Both the position numbers and the translations under genes were made by a program. A DNA stretch of 44,188 bases, from IMG/VR virus record IMGVR_UViG_3300037293_000267, positions 1 through 44,188 of that record. One strand, written 5' to 3'. Below the pieces are notes generated by a model. The model did not search any database. It was not told the origin of the DNA and worked only from the letters and a program-made list of their open reading frames with translations. Positions within the stretch are counted from its first letter, which is position 1, and each line of letters begins with the position of its first letter. Positions 7,767 to 16,408 of the stretch are shown piece by piece. Source of the DNA: a virus.

Positions 7767-10451
7767 CTATTCACTCCTATCCATTAGTGCGCCATCCATT
7801 CTAATGTCCACACTGTTACCCGCCATAACACCAATAAGATCCGTCTTCATTCGTTCAACCAAGCGATTAACCATTTCTTCATCATTAGCTTTGTTGCCAG
7901 AAGAAGGAGGGATAGTTATCTGAGGACTGAATACGATATGCTTAGTGCTGTTTTGACTAACGCTGCTGGCTAGTTTTTCTGGTGAGGGCAGCTTATCAAC
8001 AACTTCTGGTAGCGAACCTTCGCCATCACTTGAAAATAAATTGCCAATTTTCCCACCAAGAAAACTGCCGAACTCACTTCCGGCCAACCCACCAATCGCA
8101 CCACCGATTAGCGTGCCGATTCCTGGGAATATCGCAGTACCAAGAGCAGCGCCTGCAGCTGCACCACCTAAACCACCGACCATATCACCTGCAGTGGTAC
8201 CGATCTCTTTTGAGTCGCTATTACCAATGGCTGATGTTAATGCAGCTCCTTGCATAACGATGTTAAGAGGTCGAACAACTTTACCTAACATGCCTGCGCC
8301 GGTAGCCAGAGCGCCCTTTAATGGCAAGCTGCTGATAGTATCACCAGCCATGCTAACCGCATCAGCTCCGGCCATAGCGAGATCTGAAGCATTGGCGCTA
8401 GTCGCTAACATTGATAGCGCGGTACCGCCACCAAAGATGGCAGCGCGCTTACCCCATTTACCGCCTTTGCGCTTCGAACCCGCCACAGGTGAAGCGTCAT
8501 TTGACCCAAACGGTAAATAATCGAGCGCGCTGCTACCAAGGCTCATTAAGCGGCCAAGCTTACCGCCTCGAGCTCGAGCGCGACCACGTTTTCTGGTGGT
8601 ATTTCGGCCACCAAAACTTGAGTTACCTCGCCCCATCCGATCCATAGCACGTGATAAGCCATTTAATCGTGATGTGGCGCGAGATGCTGACGCTGATGTA
8701 GCATCTAGAGTGCCGCCCATTTTAGCGCGGCCTAGACTCGCATAGTTCTTACCTTGCCCTAGCAGTAACTTCCCGGCTTTAAATGCTATAACAGCAGTCT
8801 TTATCGCCAAGAAAGCAGCAGGTACCGCCATCAGTGCGGCGGTCATACCCGGTGCTTCAGAAGCTAATGACGTAAGCGTTTGCACTGCAGGTGTCACTAT
8901 ATCAAGCACTGCGCCAACGTAAGGCAGCACGCTATCACCAACAACAGTAAATAAACCTGTCATCGATGCGGTGAAAGCTGATATTTTTCTCTGCGCGGTT
9001 GCGGCTTGAATATCGAACTCTTTTTGCATTGAGCCTGTAAAATTAGTGTCTTTTTCGATGAGCTTGAATGCCTTTCGAAAGTTATCTAAATTTTGCAGTA
9101 ATGGGGCAATTGAACCGATTGATTCAGAACCAAACAAACTCTTCATTAATGCCGTTTGTTCAGACTGATCTTGATCCTTTATCGACATTAAGACCTGTTC
9201 TACGGTCTTAGGCGCATTTTCTTGCATATCCCGCGCAAGTTGAACTGGGTCAAAACCTAGCGATTCCAAGGCACTTTTCTGGCCACCACTAGCGGCATCA
9301 CCTGCTGTTAATCCTAATAACAGGTTTTTTGTCGCGGTAGCACCCATCTCTGTATTTGCAGAGCCTGACAATACTGCAGCAGACAATGAAGCGGCTTGAA
9401 CTTCATCAAGACCAGCACTGGTTATTACCGCCCCTTGTCTGACTAAAACCTCAGTAATGGCTTTAGCATTGGTTGCCATGTTGTCACCAACATAGTTGAC
9501 AGCATCGGCAAGACGAACAGCCTGCTTTTGACTCAGGTTCATCGTCGTGCGCCACTTCATCATAGAAGCGCCGGCTTCGTCTGCAGTCATATCAAATGCA
9601 ACAGACATTTTTGCGGCAGAGCCAGCAAAATCAAACAATTCATCTTTCTTAATGCCGTTTCGACCACCTTCGGCAATGATCCCAGCTAAGCCTTCTTGAT
9701 TAATACCCAAGCGTGGAGCTTCGGTAATAATTCTTTTCCTCATGACTTCAAGCTCATCTTCGCTTGCGTCGTTAACGGCTTTTTTTACATCAGCAAATGC
9801 CGCTTGATAATCAACAGCAAATTTGATTGGTACAGCCAAAGCTGCGCCTTGTAGTGCGGTTTCAACAGCTTTCCCACCTAGTTCTGAGCGAGCATTACGA
9901 TTGGCTTCTATACGGCTTTGAGCTTGCTTTACTTTTGCAAGTTTTTTAGCTTGCATGTCCAGTGCAGTATTAGCACTTGTAATGCTACTTTTAAGCTGTC
10001 TTTGAGCTTCGCCTAATTTGTGAGTCTGAATGCCAGAATCACTTAAAGTCCCTTTTAATTTATGTAACTTAAGCTGTTGCTTTTCATAAGAGCTGCTGAG
10101 TTTATTGACCTCCGCTCGACTGCGTTCGTAAGCAGTTTTTGCTTCTAGAACCGACGTTTTCATCGCCTTGGTAGGCTTCTCTGTCGCAGTAAGTTGAGCT
10201 TGTAACTGTTTATGCTCAACCGCCAACGCCGCTGTTTTAGCTTTGGCTTGCGACATTTGAATCGTCGAATCATTGAGCTCATGCTTTAAAGAACGATAAG
10301 CATCAACATGGCCGGCGGTAGCATTAAGTTGTTTTAATTCCTGCTTCTGTTTTTTTACACCTTCCGTGAAAAGTTCAGAAGCAGTTGCAGCAGATTTGAA
10401 CGGCGCTGAATACTGATCCAGTGCCGATATAGCGATTTGATACTTATTCAT
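7767..10451 (-). CDS. Tail tape measure protein
   Basis: This 894-residue protein sets tail length and is ejected with the DNA. A long coiled coil occupies about residues 30-200. A TP901-type tape-measure core follows (about 200-480), with AVDYQAAFADVKKAVN and later INQEGLAGIIAEGGRNG. Hydrophobic segments lie near 540-600. An Arg-rich stretch (TTRKRGRARARGGKLGR) comes before a Gly/Ala-rich C-terminal membrane-like region. Its ATG overlaps the stop of the frameshifted chaperone extension by ATGA (10448-10451), the usual arrangement in long-tailed phages. Confidence 0.93.
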   Translation of the reverse strand: MNKYQIAISALDQYSAPFKSAATASELFTEGVKKQKQELKQLNATAGHVDAYRSLKHELNDSTIQMSQAKAKTAALAVEHKQLQAQLTATEKPTKAMKTSVLEAKTAYERSRAEVNKLSSSYEKQQLKLHKLKGTLSDSGIQTHKLGEAQRQLKSSITSANTALDMQAKKLAKVKQAQSRIEANRNARSELGGKAVETALQGAALAVPIKFAVDYQAAFADVKKAVNDASEDELEVMRKRIITEAPRLGINQEGLAGIIAEGGRNGIKKDELFDFAGSAAKMSVAFDMTADEAGASMMKWRTTMNLSQKQAVRLADAVNYVGDNMATNAKAITEVLVRQGAVITSAGLDEVQAASLSAAVLSGSANTEMGATATKNLLLGLTAGDAASGGQKSALESLGFDPVQLARDMQENAPKTVEQVLMSIKDQDQSEQTALMKSLFGSESIGSIAPLLQNLDNFRKAFKLIEKDTNFTGSMQKEFDIQAATAQRKISAFTASMTGLFTVVGDSVLPYVGAVLDIVTPAVQTLTSLASEAPGMTAALMAVPAAFLAIKTAVIAFKAGKLLLGQGKNYASLGRAKMGGTLDATSASASRATSRLNGLSRAMDRMGRGNSSFGGRNTTRKRGRARARGGKLGRLMSLGSSALDYLPFGSNDASPVAGSKRKGGKWGKRAAIFGGGTALSMLATSANASDLAMAGADAVSMAGDTISSLPLKGALATGAGMLGKVVRPLNIVMQGAALTSAIGNSDSKEIGTTAGDMVGGLGGAAAGAALGTAIFPGIGTLIGGAIGGLAGSEFGSFLGGKIGNLFSSDGEGSLPEVVDKLPSPEKLASSVSQNSTKHIVFSPQITIPPSSGNKANDEEMVNRLVERMKTDLIGVMAGNSVDIRMDGALMDRSE

Positions 10452-11133
10452 TGGTTTTTAAGCCTCTCTATCGCTAGATGAAAACGCCGCAACGCGACGT
10501 CCGAGCGCATGTTACGAATAAACTCATCGCTATATGAGTACACTAGCGGTAGGTAGTCGCAGATTACTTCAATATCTCGTCTTGAAAGTAGTCCGCCGTT
10601 TGTTGCAAAAAATCACTAATTCGCTCTTGGGTATAATTCCAATCCTGAGTCGCTAGTCGATTAAGCTCAGTCTGGCTTAAACCAGTGACGTCCTGAGTAA
10701 TGTAATCATTGCGATCTTTTTCAGGCAAAGAATCCATAATGTCAGACACTTGAACTGTTGGGATTTTAAGTTCGATATGATTAATTATGTCGCCATTGTC
10801 GCCCGTGATTGGCACTAATAATTGCGGGGAGTTTTTATTAAATTCTTTACCTGCACGTTTATACATTTCTGGTGTGGACAGCGACACGTAATCAGAAATA
10901 ATTCGTTTAATACTGTTGCAATCAGGAAGCGCTAAACGAGTAAACTCACTCGCTGATAAACCACAACTCAACGTCGCTAATTTTTCAAATATAACTCGCT
11001 CTTTAGGGTCGTCGCCCTCTAATGCTTTAATGTGACTTGCACGAGTAAGTGGCTTAAAAGTTAGCTCGGTGATTTGTTCTTGCTTGTCACCTTTAATTGG
11101 CCAAGCGAGAGTTAAGCGGTTTGGAGTCCACAT
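10448..11133 (-). CDS. Tail assembly chaperone, predicted -1 frameshift product
   Basis: Joining residue 176 of the 189-residue chaperone to the -1 frame at the T TTT TTG heptamer (10606-10612) gives a 228-residue product. The extra 52 residues (including YSYSDEFIRNMRSDVALRRF and ending ERLKNQ) run without a stop to 10448, touching the tape-measure start. A conserved programmed -1 shift at this spot is well known in P2 (E+E'), lambda (G-GT) and most long-tailed phages, where the ratio of short to long product is needed for tail assembly. Confidence 0.8.
10564..11133 (-). CDS. Tail assembly chaperone, unshifted product
   Basis: A 189-residue protein in the position of P2 gpE, between tail tube and tape measure. 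It seems to contain two copies of one unit. Residues about 7-85 carry LAWPIKGDKQEQITELTFK ... CGLSASEFTRLALPDCNSIK. Residues about 103-180 carry LLVPITGDNGDIINHIELK ... TGLSQTELNRLATQDWNYTQ. Each unit has a beta-rich N-half and an alpha C-half. The family helps assemble the tail tube around the tape measure. It is preceded by a terminator and a parS-like palindrome, which should lower its expression relative to the tube. Confidence 0.8.
   Translation of the reverse strand: MWTPNRLTLAWPIKGDKQEQITELTFKPLTRASHIKALEGDDPKERVIFEKLATLSCGLSASEFTRLALPDCNSIKRIISDYVSLSTPEMYKRAGKEFNKNSPQLLVPITGDNGDIINHIELKIPTVQVSDIMDSLPEKDRNDYITQDVTGLSQTELNRLATQDWNYTQERISDFLQQTADYFQDEILK
10606..10612 (-). other. Slippery heptamer T TTT TTG
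   Basis: In the zero frame the codons are GAT TTT TTG, so the minus-strand heptamer is exactly X XXY YYZ with X=Y=T and Z=G. Slipping back one base leads into a 52-codon open frame that ends at the tape-measure start. Confidence 0.8.
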
Positions 11134-11148
11134 GATTTATTAATCCTC

Positions 11149-11180
11149 AAAAAAAAGCCCAGGCTCAAAAGAGGCTGGGC
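11149..11180 (-). terminator. Terminator after the tail tube gene
   Basis: On the minus strand GCCCAGCCTC and GAGCCTGGGC pair with one mismatch around a TTTT loop, followed by T8. It lies between the highly expressed sheath/tube genes and the chaperone gene and probably reduces downstream expression. Confidence 0.75.
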
Positions 11181-11186
11181 ATAAAG

Positions 11187-11206
11187 AATGCGACCATGGT
11201 CGCATT
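11187..11206. promoter_or_regulatory. parS-like palindrome 1 (AT centre)
   Basis: A perfect 20-bp palindrome, AATGCGACCATGGTCGCATT, sits in the gap between tail tube and chaperone genes. The core GCGACC-NN-GGTCGC recurs at three other places. F plasmid SopB sites have the same architecture with core GGGACC-NN-GGTCCC. It is a candidate ParB-binding centromere site. Confidence 0.65.
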
Positions 11207-11228
11207 TGTTAGTGTGAAATGATTTTAA

Positions 11229-11732
11229 TTACGATCGGCCGATATTGCGACGATGATCAGCCATGATATCACCTTGACCAAGATCGATTTCTTGAGTCTC
11301 GGTGTTAATGTTATACATAACCGTACCATTTTCAGTTTTCTTATATACTGACGGAACAAACTCAATCGTACATCCCGGCTTGCTGCCCATTTTTGCAGGG
11401 TCTTCTTTAATGCTAGTGATTTCGCCCGTGTAAGAATAATGCAGCGCATACGCTTTTCCTGCTTTATCTTGTTGCGACTCTTTGACATCGATTTGAACAA
11501 ACAGACCTGCTTTAGCTCCGTATGCTTTTAATACATCGATACCGACACCGATCACTTTGATAGATGCCTTCATCGACTCGAGGCCAACCATGATCTGCCC
11601 CGGCATTAATCGACCACCCCCTTCATCTTCCATTTTTTTGGCAATATCTGGAGGCGTATGTTCATCAAGCTCACCAAACAACTTATTGCCTTCGATGGTT
11701 GCTTCTTGCAGCATTCTTGTACGTTGCGACAT
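11229..11732 (-). CDS. Tail tube protein (P2 FII-like)
   Basis: A 167-residue major tail tube protein, directly downstream of the sheath gene (they abut). It has the P2 FII size and pattern, including a conserved N-terminus with an early RMLQEATIEGNKLFG and a GYTGEI-like turn (SYTGEITSIKEDPAKMGSK). Many copies form the inner tube of the contractile tail. A terminator follows. Confidence 0.9.
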   Translation of the reverse strand: MSQRTRMLQEATIEGNKLFGELDEHTPPDIAKKMEDEGGGRLMPGQIMVGLESMKASIKVIGVGIDVLKAYGAKAGLFVQIDVKESQQDKAGKAYALHYSYTGEITSIKEDPAKMGSKPGCTIEFVPSVYKKTENGTVMYNINTETQEIDLGQGDIMADHRRNIGRS

Positions 11733-12899
11733 TTATAGAATCTCCCCTAAAAACTGTTCAATAATTCCAGCGTCTTCATTAAGCTGGTAAACCATATGCT
11801 CATTTGGCGGGAACGATGCATAGCGAATAGCAATATACCAAGTACCATTTCGGTAACTTTCAATGCTATTTAGCTCTGGATGAAGTACAACTTCTGCACC
11901 AATGATTTCTTCATTCGCTTTTAACGAAGCTAACCACACATTAAGCTTGGTGATTTCTTGCTCCATAAAGCTTTTAGAGAGATTTTTACTCATCGCTTTT
12001 TGGCCTGTTGCAGCCAGTTTGCGACATAGTGATTGCTCTAAACACACTTGATTGATAAAACGGCCGGTAACCGAGCGATTACCTATCAGGCTTATGCCAC
12101 CTAAATCGGTAGCAGCAAAATAAGAAATGCCATTTTTGTTCAGCAAATTACCTTCAGTGCTCTTATCCAAAATGTTATAGCTAATCGTGCGTTGTACGTC
12201 TTTTGCGTAGGTACCTTGATTACCAGGCGATTCATGAACAGGCATAGAAGCATGACAACCGACAGATAATAACGACGGTGGTACATAGATATTAGCTGAT
12301 GCATTTTTACTATAAATAGCCGGTTGAGGTTCAACTAAGTAAGCCGCATCATAACCAGTACCTTCGCCACCCAATGTCCCTGAGTACGCAATAACCGCTG
12401 ATGTGTTAGTGCTAGTACCATCTAAATGCGGACAAGCAAATAACTTCTTAGCCATGCTAACTAGCTCGTCAGCACTATCCTTCATGTGTGTGTAACCAGG
12501 TGCCGCAACGATAGTAGGTTTTTCACTACACAGTTCAATAGCAGCAATACCGGTACGCTGACCAGTGCTAGCATCAATGCCGCCAATGATATTATTCATC
12601 GTTTCAGAGTCATCTGCACCGACTTCAACAACAATGACATACTGAGGCACAGAAACTTTTTTCATTGTTTCTGACGTGGCGTGAAACAACCAACCCTTTT
12701 CATCACCAGTAGTATCGAGCTTTGCTGCATCCGTTTTGTTTGCTACGCGAAATGGCACGTTATACGGCACATCAGCATGCTTATCAGGAGCAGTGCCAAC
12801 CCAGCACACTACATGACTACCCAGCGGCCCCATCGGAGTCGGAAGTGGATTACGTTCAATCGTAATACCATTATGTTCAAATTGTGCAATTACAGGCAT
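11733..12899 (-). CDS. Tail sheath protein (P2 FI-like)
   Basis: A 388-residue contractile sheath subunit. Typical elements are an N-terminal LGSHVVCWVGTAPDKHADVPYN-like beta domain, PTIVAAPGYTHMKDSADELV (near 135), and ISLIGNRSVTGRFINQVCLEQSL near 285, where sheath families carry a conserved nucleotide-site-like WGNR/GNR turn. The C-terminal VYQLNEDAGIIEQFL strand is typical of sheath donor strands. Length is normal for P2 FI (396). Confidence 0.93.
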   Translation of the reverse strand: MPVIAQFEHNGITIERNPLPTPMGPLGSHVVCWVGTAPDKHADVPYNVPFRVANKTDAAKLDTTGDEKGWLFHATSETMKKVSVPQYVIVVEVGADDSETMNNIIGGIDASTGQRTGIAAIELCSEKPTIVAAPGYTHMKDSADELVSMAKKLFACPHLDGTSTNTSAVIAYSGTLGGEGTGYDAAYLVEPQPAIYSKNASANIYVPPSLLSVGCHASMPVHESPGNQGTYAKDVQRTISYNILDKSTEGNLLNKNGISYFAATDLGGISLIGNRSVTGRFINQVCLEQSLCRKLAATGQKAMSKNLSKSFMEQEITKLNVWLASLKANEEIIGAEVVLHPELNSIESYRNGTWYIAIRYASFPPNEHMVYQLNEDAGIIEQFLGEIL

Positions 12900-13090
12900 T
12901 ATTTGCCTCCTTTATCCAATGTTATCTTTTGAGTGATAAGTAGCGCTTGCGACTCACAATCGAGTAGCTCTAGCAATTGGCCCGTTCGAGTCCAATGCCC
13001 ACGCCACGGAAATGGCACTGTGACCACAAATTTTTTTCTTTTGTTCACTTGAGCAGCTGAAGAACCTGCTTTGCTATTGCTTGTCGCCAT
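12899..13090 (-). CDS. Small hypothetical protein upstream of sheath
   Basis: A 63-residue protein (begins MATSNSKAGSSAAQVNKRKK), basic at the N-terminus, then VTVPFPWRGHWTRTGQLLEL and an Ile/Leu-rich end. The ATG at 13090 has TTGGAAATATT upstream; the longer frame to 13180 lies across a terminator and is rejected. Its stop overlaps the sheath ATG, so it is the first gene of the sheath transcript. Position suggests a tail-related role; family unknown. Confidence 0.6.
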   Translation of the reverse strand: MATSNSKAGSSAAQVNKRKKFVVTVPFPWRGHWTRTGQLLELLDCESQALLITQKITLDKGGK

Positions 13091-13124
13091 AATATTTCCA
13101 AGCCAATTGGCTAATTTTAGTGAT

Positions 13125-13147
13125 AAAAAAACCGGCTCAATGGCCGG
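13125..13147 (-). terminator. Terminator between tail fibre and sheath genes
   Basis: On the minus strand CCGGC-CATTGA-GCCGG is followed by TTTTTTT. It splits the structural cluster into two transcription blocks, so a promoter for the sheath block is expected between about 13090 and 13125. Confidence 0.7.
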
Positions 13148-13218
13148 GGTATGTTTCAAAAAACTACGTTTTAAATTCATTAATAAAATAGAATTACATA
13201 ATTAAAACAGCCTGATAA

Positions 13219-13743
13219 CTATGCGGTTTTACGTAACACATCGAGCTTGATTTTTGCGACTGTAAAGGTATTCGGCGGTAAATCTATATTTGCCTCAACA
13301 TCTGAGTAACAGTATTGACCCGAGGTCGGGAAATTAAGTACCGCTTCAAATACACCGTTAACAACATTCACAGGGAACAGTATCAATCGCCCATCATCAC
13401 GACGAATCGGCATAGAGAACGTTCTATCTGGAATATTCAATGTTCCCTTAACAGTAATGTTCTCTAGTTCATTACATGTAATGTGTGTAAAGTCACTATT
13501 AACCATTGTTGCAGACAACACAGAGGTGATATTAATTTGAATAGGGTTGCTATCAGCTGGCTCATTAGTTATTAAATTAATAAACGTATTTGTACCAGGC
13601 TGATATTCAGCACCAATTAAACTTAAATCGTATGTATCTATAATTACATGTTGCTCTGACTCAACTTCACTAGATAGTTGAGATACACCAATGACCACAT
13701 TAAGGCTATTTAAAACAGCATAGTTTTTCATGCTTTTATTCAT
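13219..13743 (-). CDS. Tail fibre-associated protein
   Basis: A 174-residue beta-rich protein (KNYAVLNSLNVVIGVSQLS near the start) in the slot of tail fibre or fibre-assembly genes, after gpH. The ATG at 13743 is taken; another ATG lies at 13731. It overlaps the preceding small gene by 8 bases. No specific family recognised. The start pattern recalls the N-terminal domain of small fibre-tip or assembly proteins, so a receptor-end role is an inference from position. Confidence 0.6.
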   Translation of the reverse strand: MNKSMKNYAVLNSLNVVIGVSQLSSEVESEQHVIIDTYDLSLIGAEYQPGTNTFINLITNEPADSNPIQINITSVLSATMVNSDFTHITCNELENITVKGTLNIPDRTFSMPIRRDDGRLILFPVNVVNGVFEAVLNFPTSGQYCYSDVEANIDLPPNTFTVAKIKLDVLRKTA

Positions 13744-13999
13744 ATTCAATTAACTCCCATCCAACCGTAGAGTAAAAACCGCCACCGCCATAAAATCGAA
13801 TTTTAGTTTCACTAAATAGGTGGGCGTACCCTTCAGGTCTAGACGCTATTGAATTGTAACCAGCACCAAAGTGAATACAATTTAGTGTGCTTTTACTCAT
13901 ATTTACAGCGGAAATAGTCATATCTACTGTACTATTGACAGTAACTAGCCCTCGTTGAATAGACTTAACTCCGCCGCCCCCTAATGTGCTTAAATCCAT
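13736..13999 (-). CDS. Small tail fibre-region protein
   Basis: An 87-residue Gly/Ser-rich beta protein (begins MDLSTLGGGGVKSIQRGLV, with FYGGGGFYSTVGWELIEYE at the end). The first 20 residues resemble phage structural repeats of the form GGxKSIQRG found in small fibre or trimer proteins. It starts one base into the gpH stop (TAATG), so it is translationally coupled. Probably a virion component at the fibre end. Confidence 0.6.
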   Translation of the reverse strand: MDLSTLGGGGVKSIQRGLVTVNSTVDMTISAVNMSKSTLNCIHFGAGYNSIASRPEGYAHLFSETKIRFYGGGGFYSTVGWELIEYE

Positions 14000-14805
14000 T
14001 AAAACCCTCCTACATATCTAAGTTGATTAGCTGCAACGCATTCAAAAAATAATGTGCCGCTTTTGCCTTCAGGCAGCCAATGATTTAATTCGCTAATACC
14101 GTTAGCTACATCGATGTTTACGGTGCCTATAATATCTACTCGCCCCAGCTTGCTGAATTTTTGGATTTCAACAATATCACCCGCTATCAGCTTTGTAGCG
14201 TCTAGAGTGACGGTAGCTGATTGACCTTGGTCAAAAACAACAACTTCGCGTTGAGCAAGACCTATGCAGGTATGCATTAATAATGGGTTGCGGGTTAATT
14301 TATGCGCTAATCGTGATGTCTTTCTATCAACGTATTCCCTTGTGGCCTGTACTAAGCTAGGGTCAATTGATAAGGTTAAGCTAGCTTGGTCGCTAATCGA
14401 AAAATAAGCTTTCAACGGTAGCTCTACCAGTAAATTCCCGCTGTTTGCTGGCTTCTGCCACGCTGGTATTAAGTGAACAGCAAACAGCTTATTATCAACT
14501 GTCCAGTAGCCTGCAATTCGGCAATACTTTCCTTCGCCTACATCGTGAGGAACTAAACCTTCTGCTATGTATCCGGCCCCTTCTGAGTTTGGATACACAT
14601 CAATTAAATTCCGCTTGTCCCATTCACCTGGTATAGCCGTTAACGCTTTAAGCGTTTCATACGTTGGATTAAACGTATCACTGGCACCGTCACCGATTGA
14701 AAACTGCTTTAGCTTTAAGCTAACGCCAGAAATGGCAGCGTTCTCAATTAATGACTCACCCATGCGAGTGATAATCACACCTTGATTTATTAAGTCTTGA
14801 TTCAT
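13999..14805 (-). CDS. Tail fibre/collar protein gpH-like
   Basis: A 268-residue protein with the tail-collar fibre N-terminal domain. Visible features are TRMGESLIENAAISGVSLKLKQ near residue 14, FSIGDGASDTFNPTYETL, and later LLVELPLKAYFSISDQASL. This domain attaches the fibre to the baseplate. P2 gpH is about 669 residues, so the fibre here is very short, with the distal part probably supplied by the two small downstream genes. ATGA overlap with gpI. Confidence 0.78.
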   Translation of the reverse strand: MNQDLINQGVIITRMGESLIENAAISGVSLKLKQFSIGDGASDTFNPTYETLKALTAIPGEWDKRNLIDVYPNSEGAGYIAEGLVPHDVGEGKYCRIAGYWTVDNKLFAVHLIPAWQKPANSGNLLVELPLKAYFSISDQASLTLSIDPSLVQATREYVDRKTSRLAHKLTRNPLLMHTCIGLAQREVVVFDQGQSATVTLDATKLIAGDIVEIQKFSKLGRVDIIGTVNIDVANGISELNHWLPEGKSGTLFFECVAANQLRYVGGF

Positions 14806-15449
14806 TTTACTGTTACCTTAAATGCTGAAATTACAGCGCCAGCGCTATAGATATGACCTCTGGCGGATAAAACTGGCGGTATCCATGGCCCTACAATCAA
14901 ACGAGGTGCCAAATACACGGCTCCGCCTACATAAATCTTTCCAGATTGTTTAACTCCGACACCCAAACTGAATACATCTCGCTCAGATTTTGCTTCAATA
15001 ATTCTCTGATTCAGTCGTTGTAAACGATCTTCATCTGGAGCAGCTGTTATCCAAACCCGTACTCGCATGTGATAGGGTTCGCCGCCATATTCATGCCAGC
15101 GTTGTATTTCTGTTTCACCATTAAGACCGTCGAGTGCGAGGCGAATGCCTGCCCTAGTACCTGATAGCTTAAAGACCTGGTATTGATTAGCCGTTGTAGA
15201 ACGTTTTTCAACTTCTGAGTCAGATGATGACCAATCAACAACCTGTCTCTCAGCTGCTAAATAAGGCAATGCATTTAATAGCGTCTTATTTGCATTTAAT
15301 AAATCAGGGTATATGGAAGGCGTAGCATAAAGTGCTTCGCTAAATGCTAGCTCTAATCCGCGCTCTAATGCACTGCGGTTATCAGGCAGAAAGCTATAAC
15401 TGCTCAACTCTGACGGTGATGTTAATTGACTCAAGATATGGTGCCTCAC
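14802..15449 (-). CDS. Baseplate protein gpI
   Basis: A 215-residue P2 gpI-family protein that links baseplate and fibre. The N-terminal half has the typical ALERGLELAFSEALY and ALPYLAAERQVVDWS. The start is GTG at 15449, 56 bases inside the gpJ gene. C-terminal Gly-rich strands (GKIYVGGAVYLAPRLIVGPW) differ from P2. Confidence 0.82.
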   Translation of the reverse strand: MRHHILSQLTSPSELSSYSFLPDNRSALERGLELAFSEALYATPSIYPDLLNANKTLLNALPYLAAERQVVDWSSSDSEVEKRSTTANQYQVFKLSGTRAGIRLALDGLNGETEIQRWHEYGGEPYHMRVRVWITAAPDEDRLQRLNQRIIEAKSERDVFSLGVGVKQSGKIYVGGAVYLAPRLIVGPWIPPVLSARGHIYSAGAVISAFKVTVK

Positions 15450-16395
15450 TATACATACAACGAATGGGCTCTGTGGGAGAAAGCAAGTCGGCTCTATGTG
15501 CGCCAGAAGACTTAAGTAACACGTTATAAATCATAGATAGTTCAACACTCCCTCCAAGCCGCTGCTGGCCAACGCCATATTCTTGTAGCGTTTTTTCTGC
15601 AGCTGCTTTGGCTAATAACTCATCGGCACCGGATCTAATATAAAGAACAGCCTCACATGACCACGGCTTAATTATGGGTGATTTGACTGTGATCAAATCA
15701 GTCTCTTGAGCTATATCGTCACGTTCCATATAGAGCTGAGTTGCATCGATTAATTCTTGCGATGGTGACCCATTTCCGTCATGAGCCAAGATATAACAAT
15801 CAACTACGCCCGGGGTGACTTGCCTTGCCTGAGCATCTTTGGTCTTACCTGCATCTTCATGTTCTGAAAATTCATATGTCACTACGACTTTATTAGGTTC
15901 CACACTTTCGACTTTAACCGTCGGTCTGCCACCCAGTGTCATTGCATGAAAACGATAGCCAGAGCGAGTTCCTGTACTAGCAAGCGCGTAGGAGGCAAGG
16001 TAGTATCGAGTTAACAGTGCCTCGTTATTTTCCATTACTGGTGGTACCGGCGGATAAGCATTCTGATCACCGGCTGATAACACTAAACGCTTCACGCCAA
16101 GCTGACTCACGATTAAGTCAACCATGTCATTTTCTGTTGCATACATGCCAAACATTTGTTGAGCCTGAGCATTTATCTTTCTTAAATAACTTTGCAAAAT
16201 GACTGTAAACGCTTCTGTAAATTTAGTCAGCAGCTCAGCTTCATTAGTAAATGTTTCTCTAACTGATTCAGCATCTTCTTTAGAGTACTGTTCGATGTGT
16301 TCAAGTACGCGGTCCTTAACACTAGCAAGTAATAACTCAAAGTCTGGTGTGGTTATAATTTGCGGTAAAGGTAATGGGTTTTTATGTGGAAACAT
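15394..16395 (-). CDS. Baseplate assembly protein gpJ
   Basis: A 333-residue baseplate wedge protein of the P2 gpJ / T4 gp6 family. Recognisable parts are the helical N-terminus, YATENDMVDLIVSQLGVKRL near 104, RYYLASYALASTGTRSGYRFHAMTLG-like core near 150, and KTLQEYGVGQQRLGGSVELSMIYNVL near 270. It is in the standard gpV-gpW-gpJ-gpI order. Confidence 0.9.
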   Translation of the reverse strand: MFPHKNPLPLPQIITTPDFELLLASVKDRVLEHIEQYSKEDAESVRETFTNEAELLTKFTEAFTVILQSYLRKINAQAQQMFGMYATENDMVDLIVSQLGVKRLVLSAGDQNAYPPVPPVMENNEALLTRYYLASYALASTGTRSGYRFHAMTLGGRPTVKVESVEPNKVVVTYEFSEHEDAGKTKDAQARQVTPGVVDCYILAHDGNGSPSQELIDATQLYMERDDIAQETDLITVKSPIIKPWSCEAVLYIRSGADELLAKAAAEKTLQEYGVGQQRLGGSVELSMIYNVLLKSSGAHRADLLSPTEPIRCMYSEAPYLESINITVRVEQL

Positions 16396-16408
16396 CTAGC
16401 GCTACCTC

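Noticed and set aside
7982-8647. Several plus-strand open frames inside the tape-measure gene
   Set aside because: They are shadows of the Gly/Ala-rich coding sequence on the minus strand, with no ribosome sites and low-complexity products.
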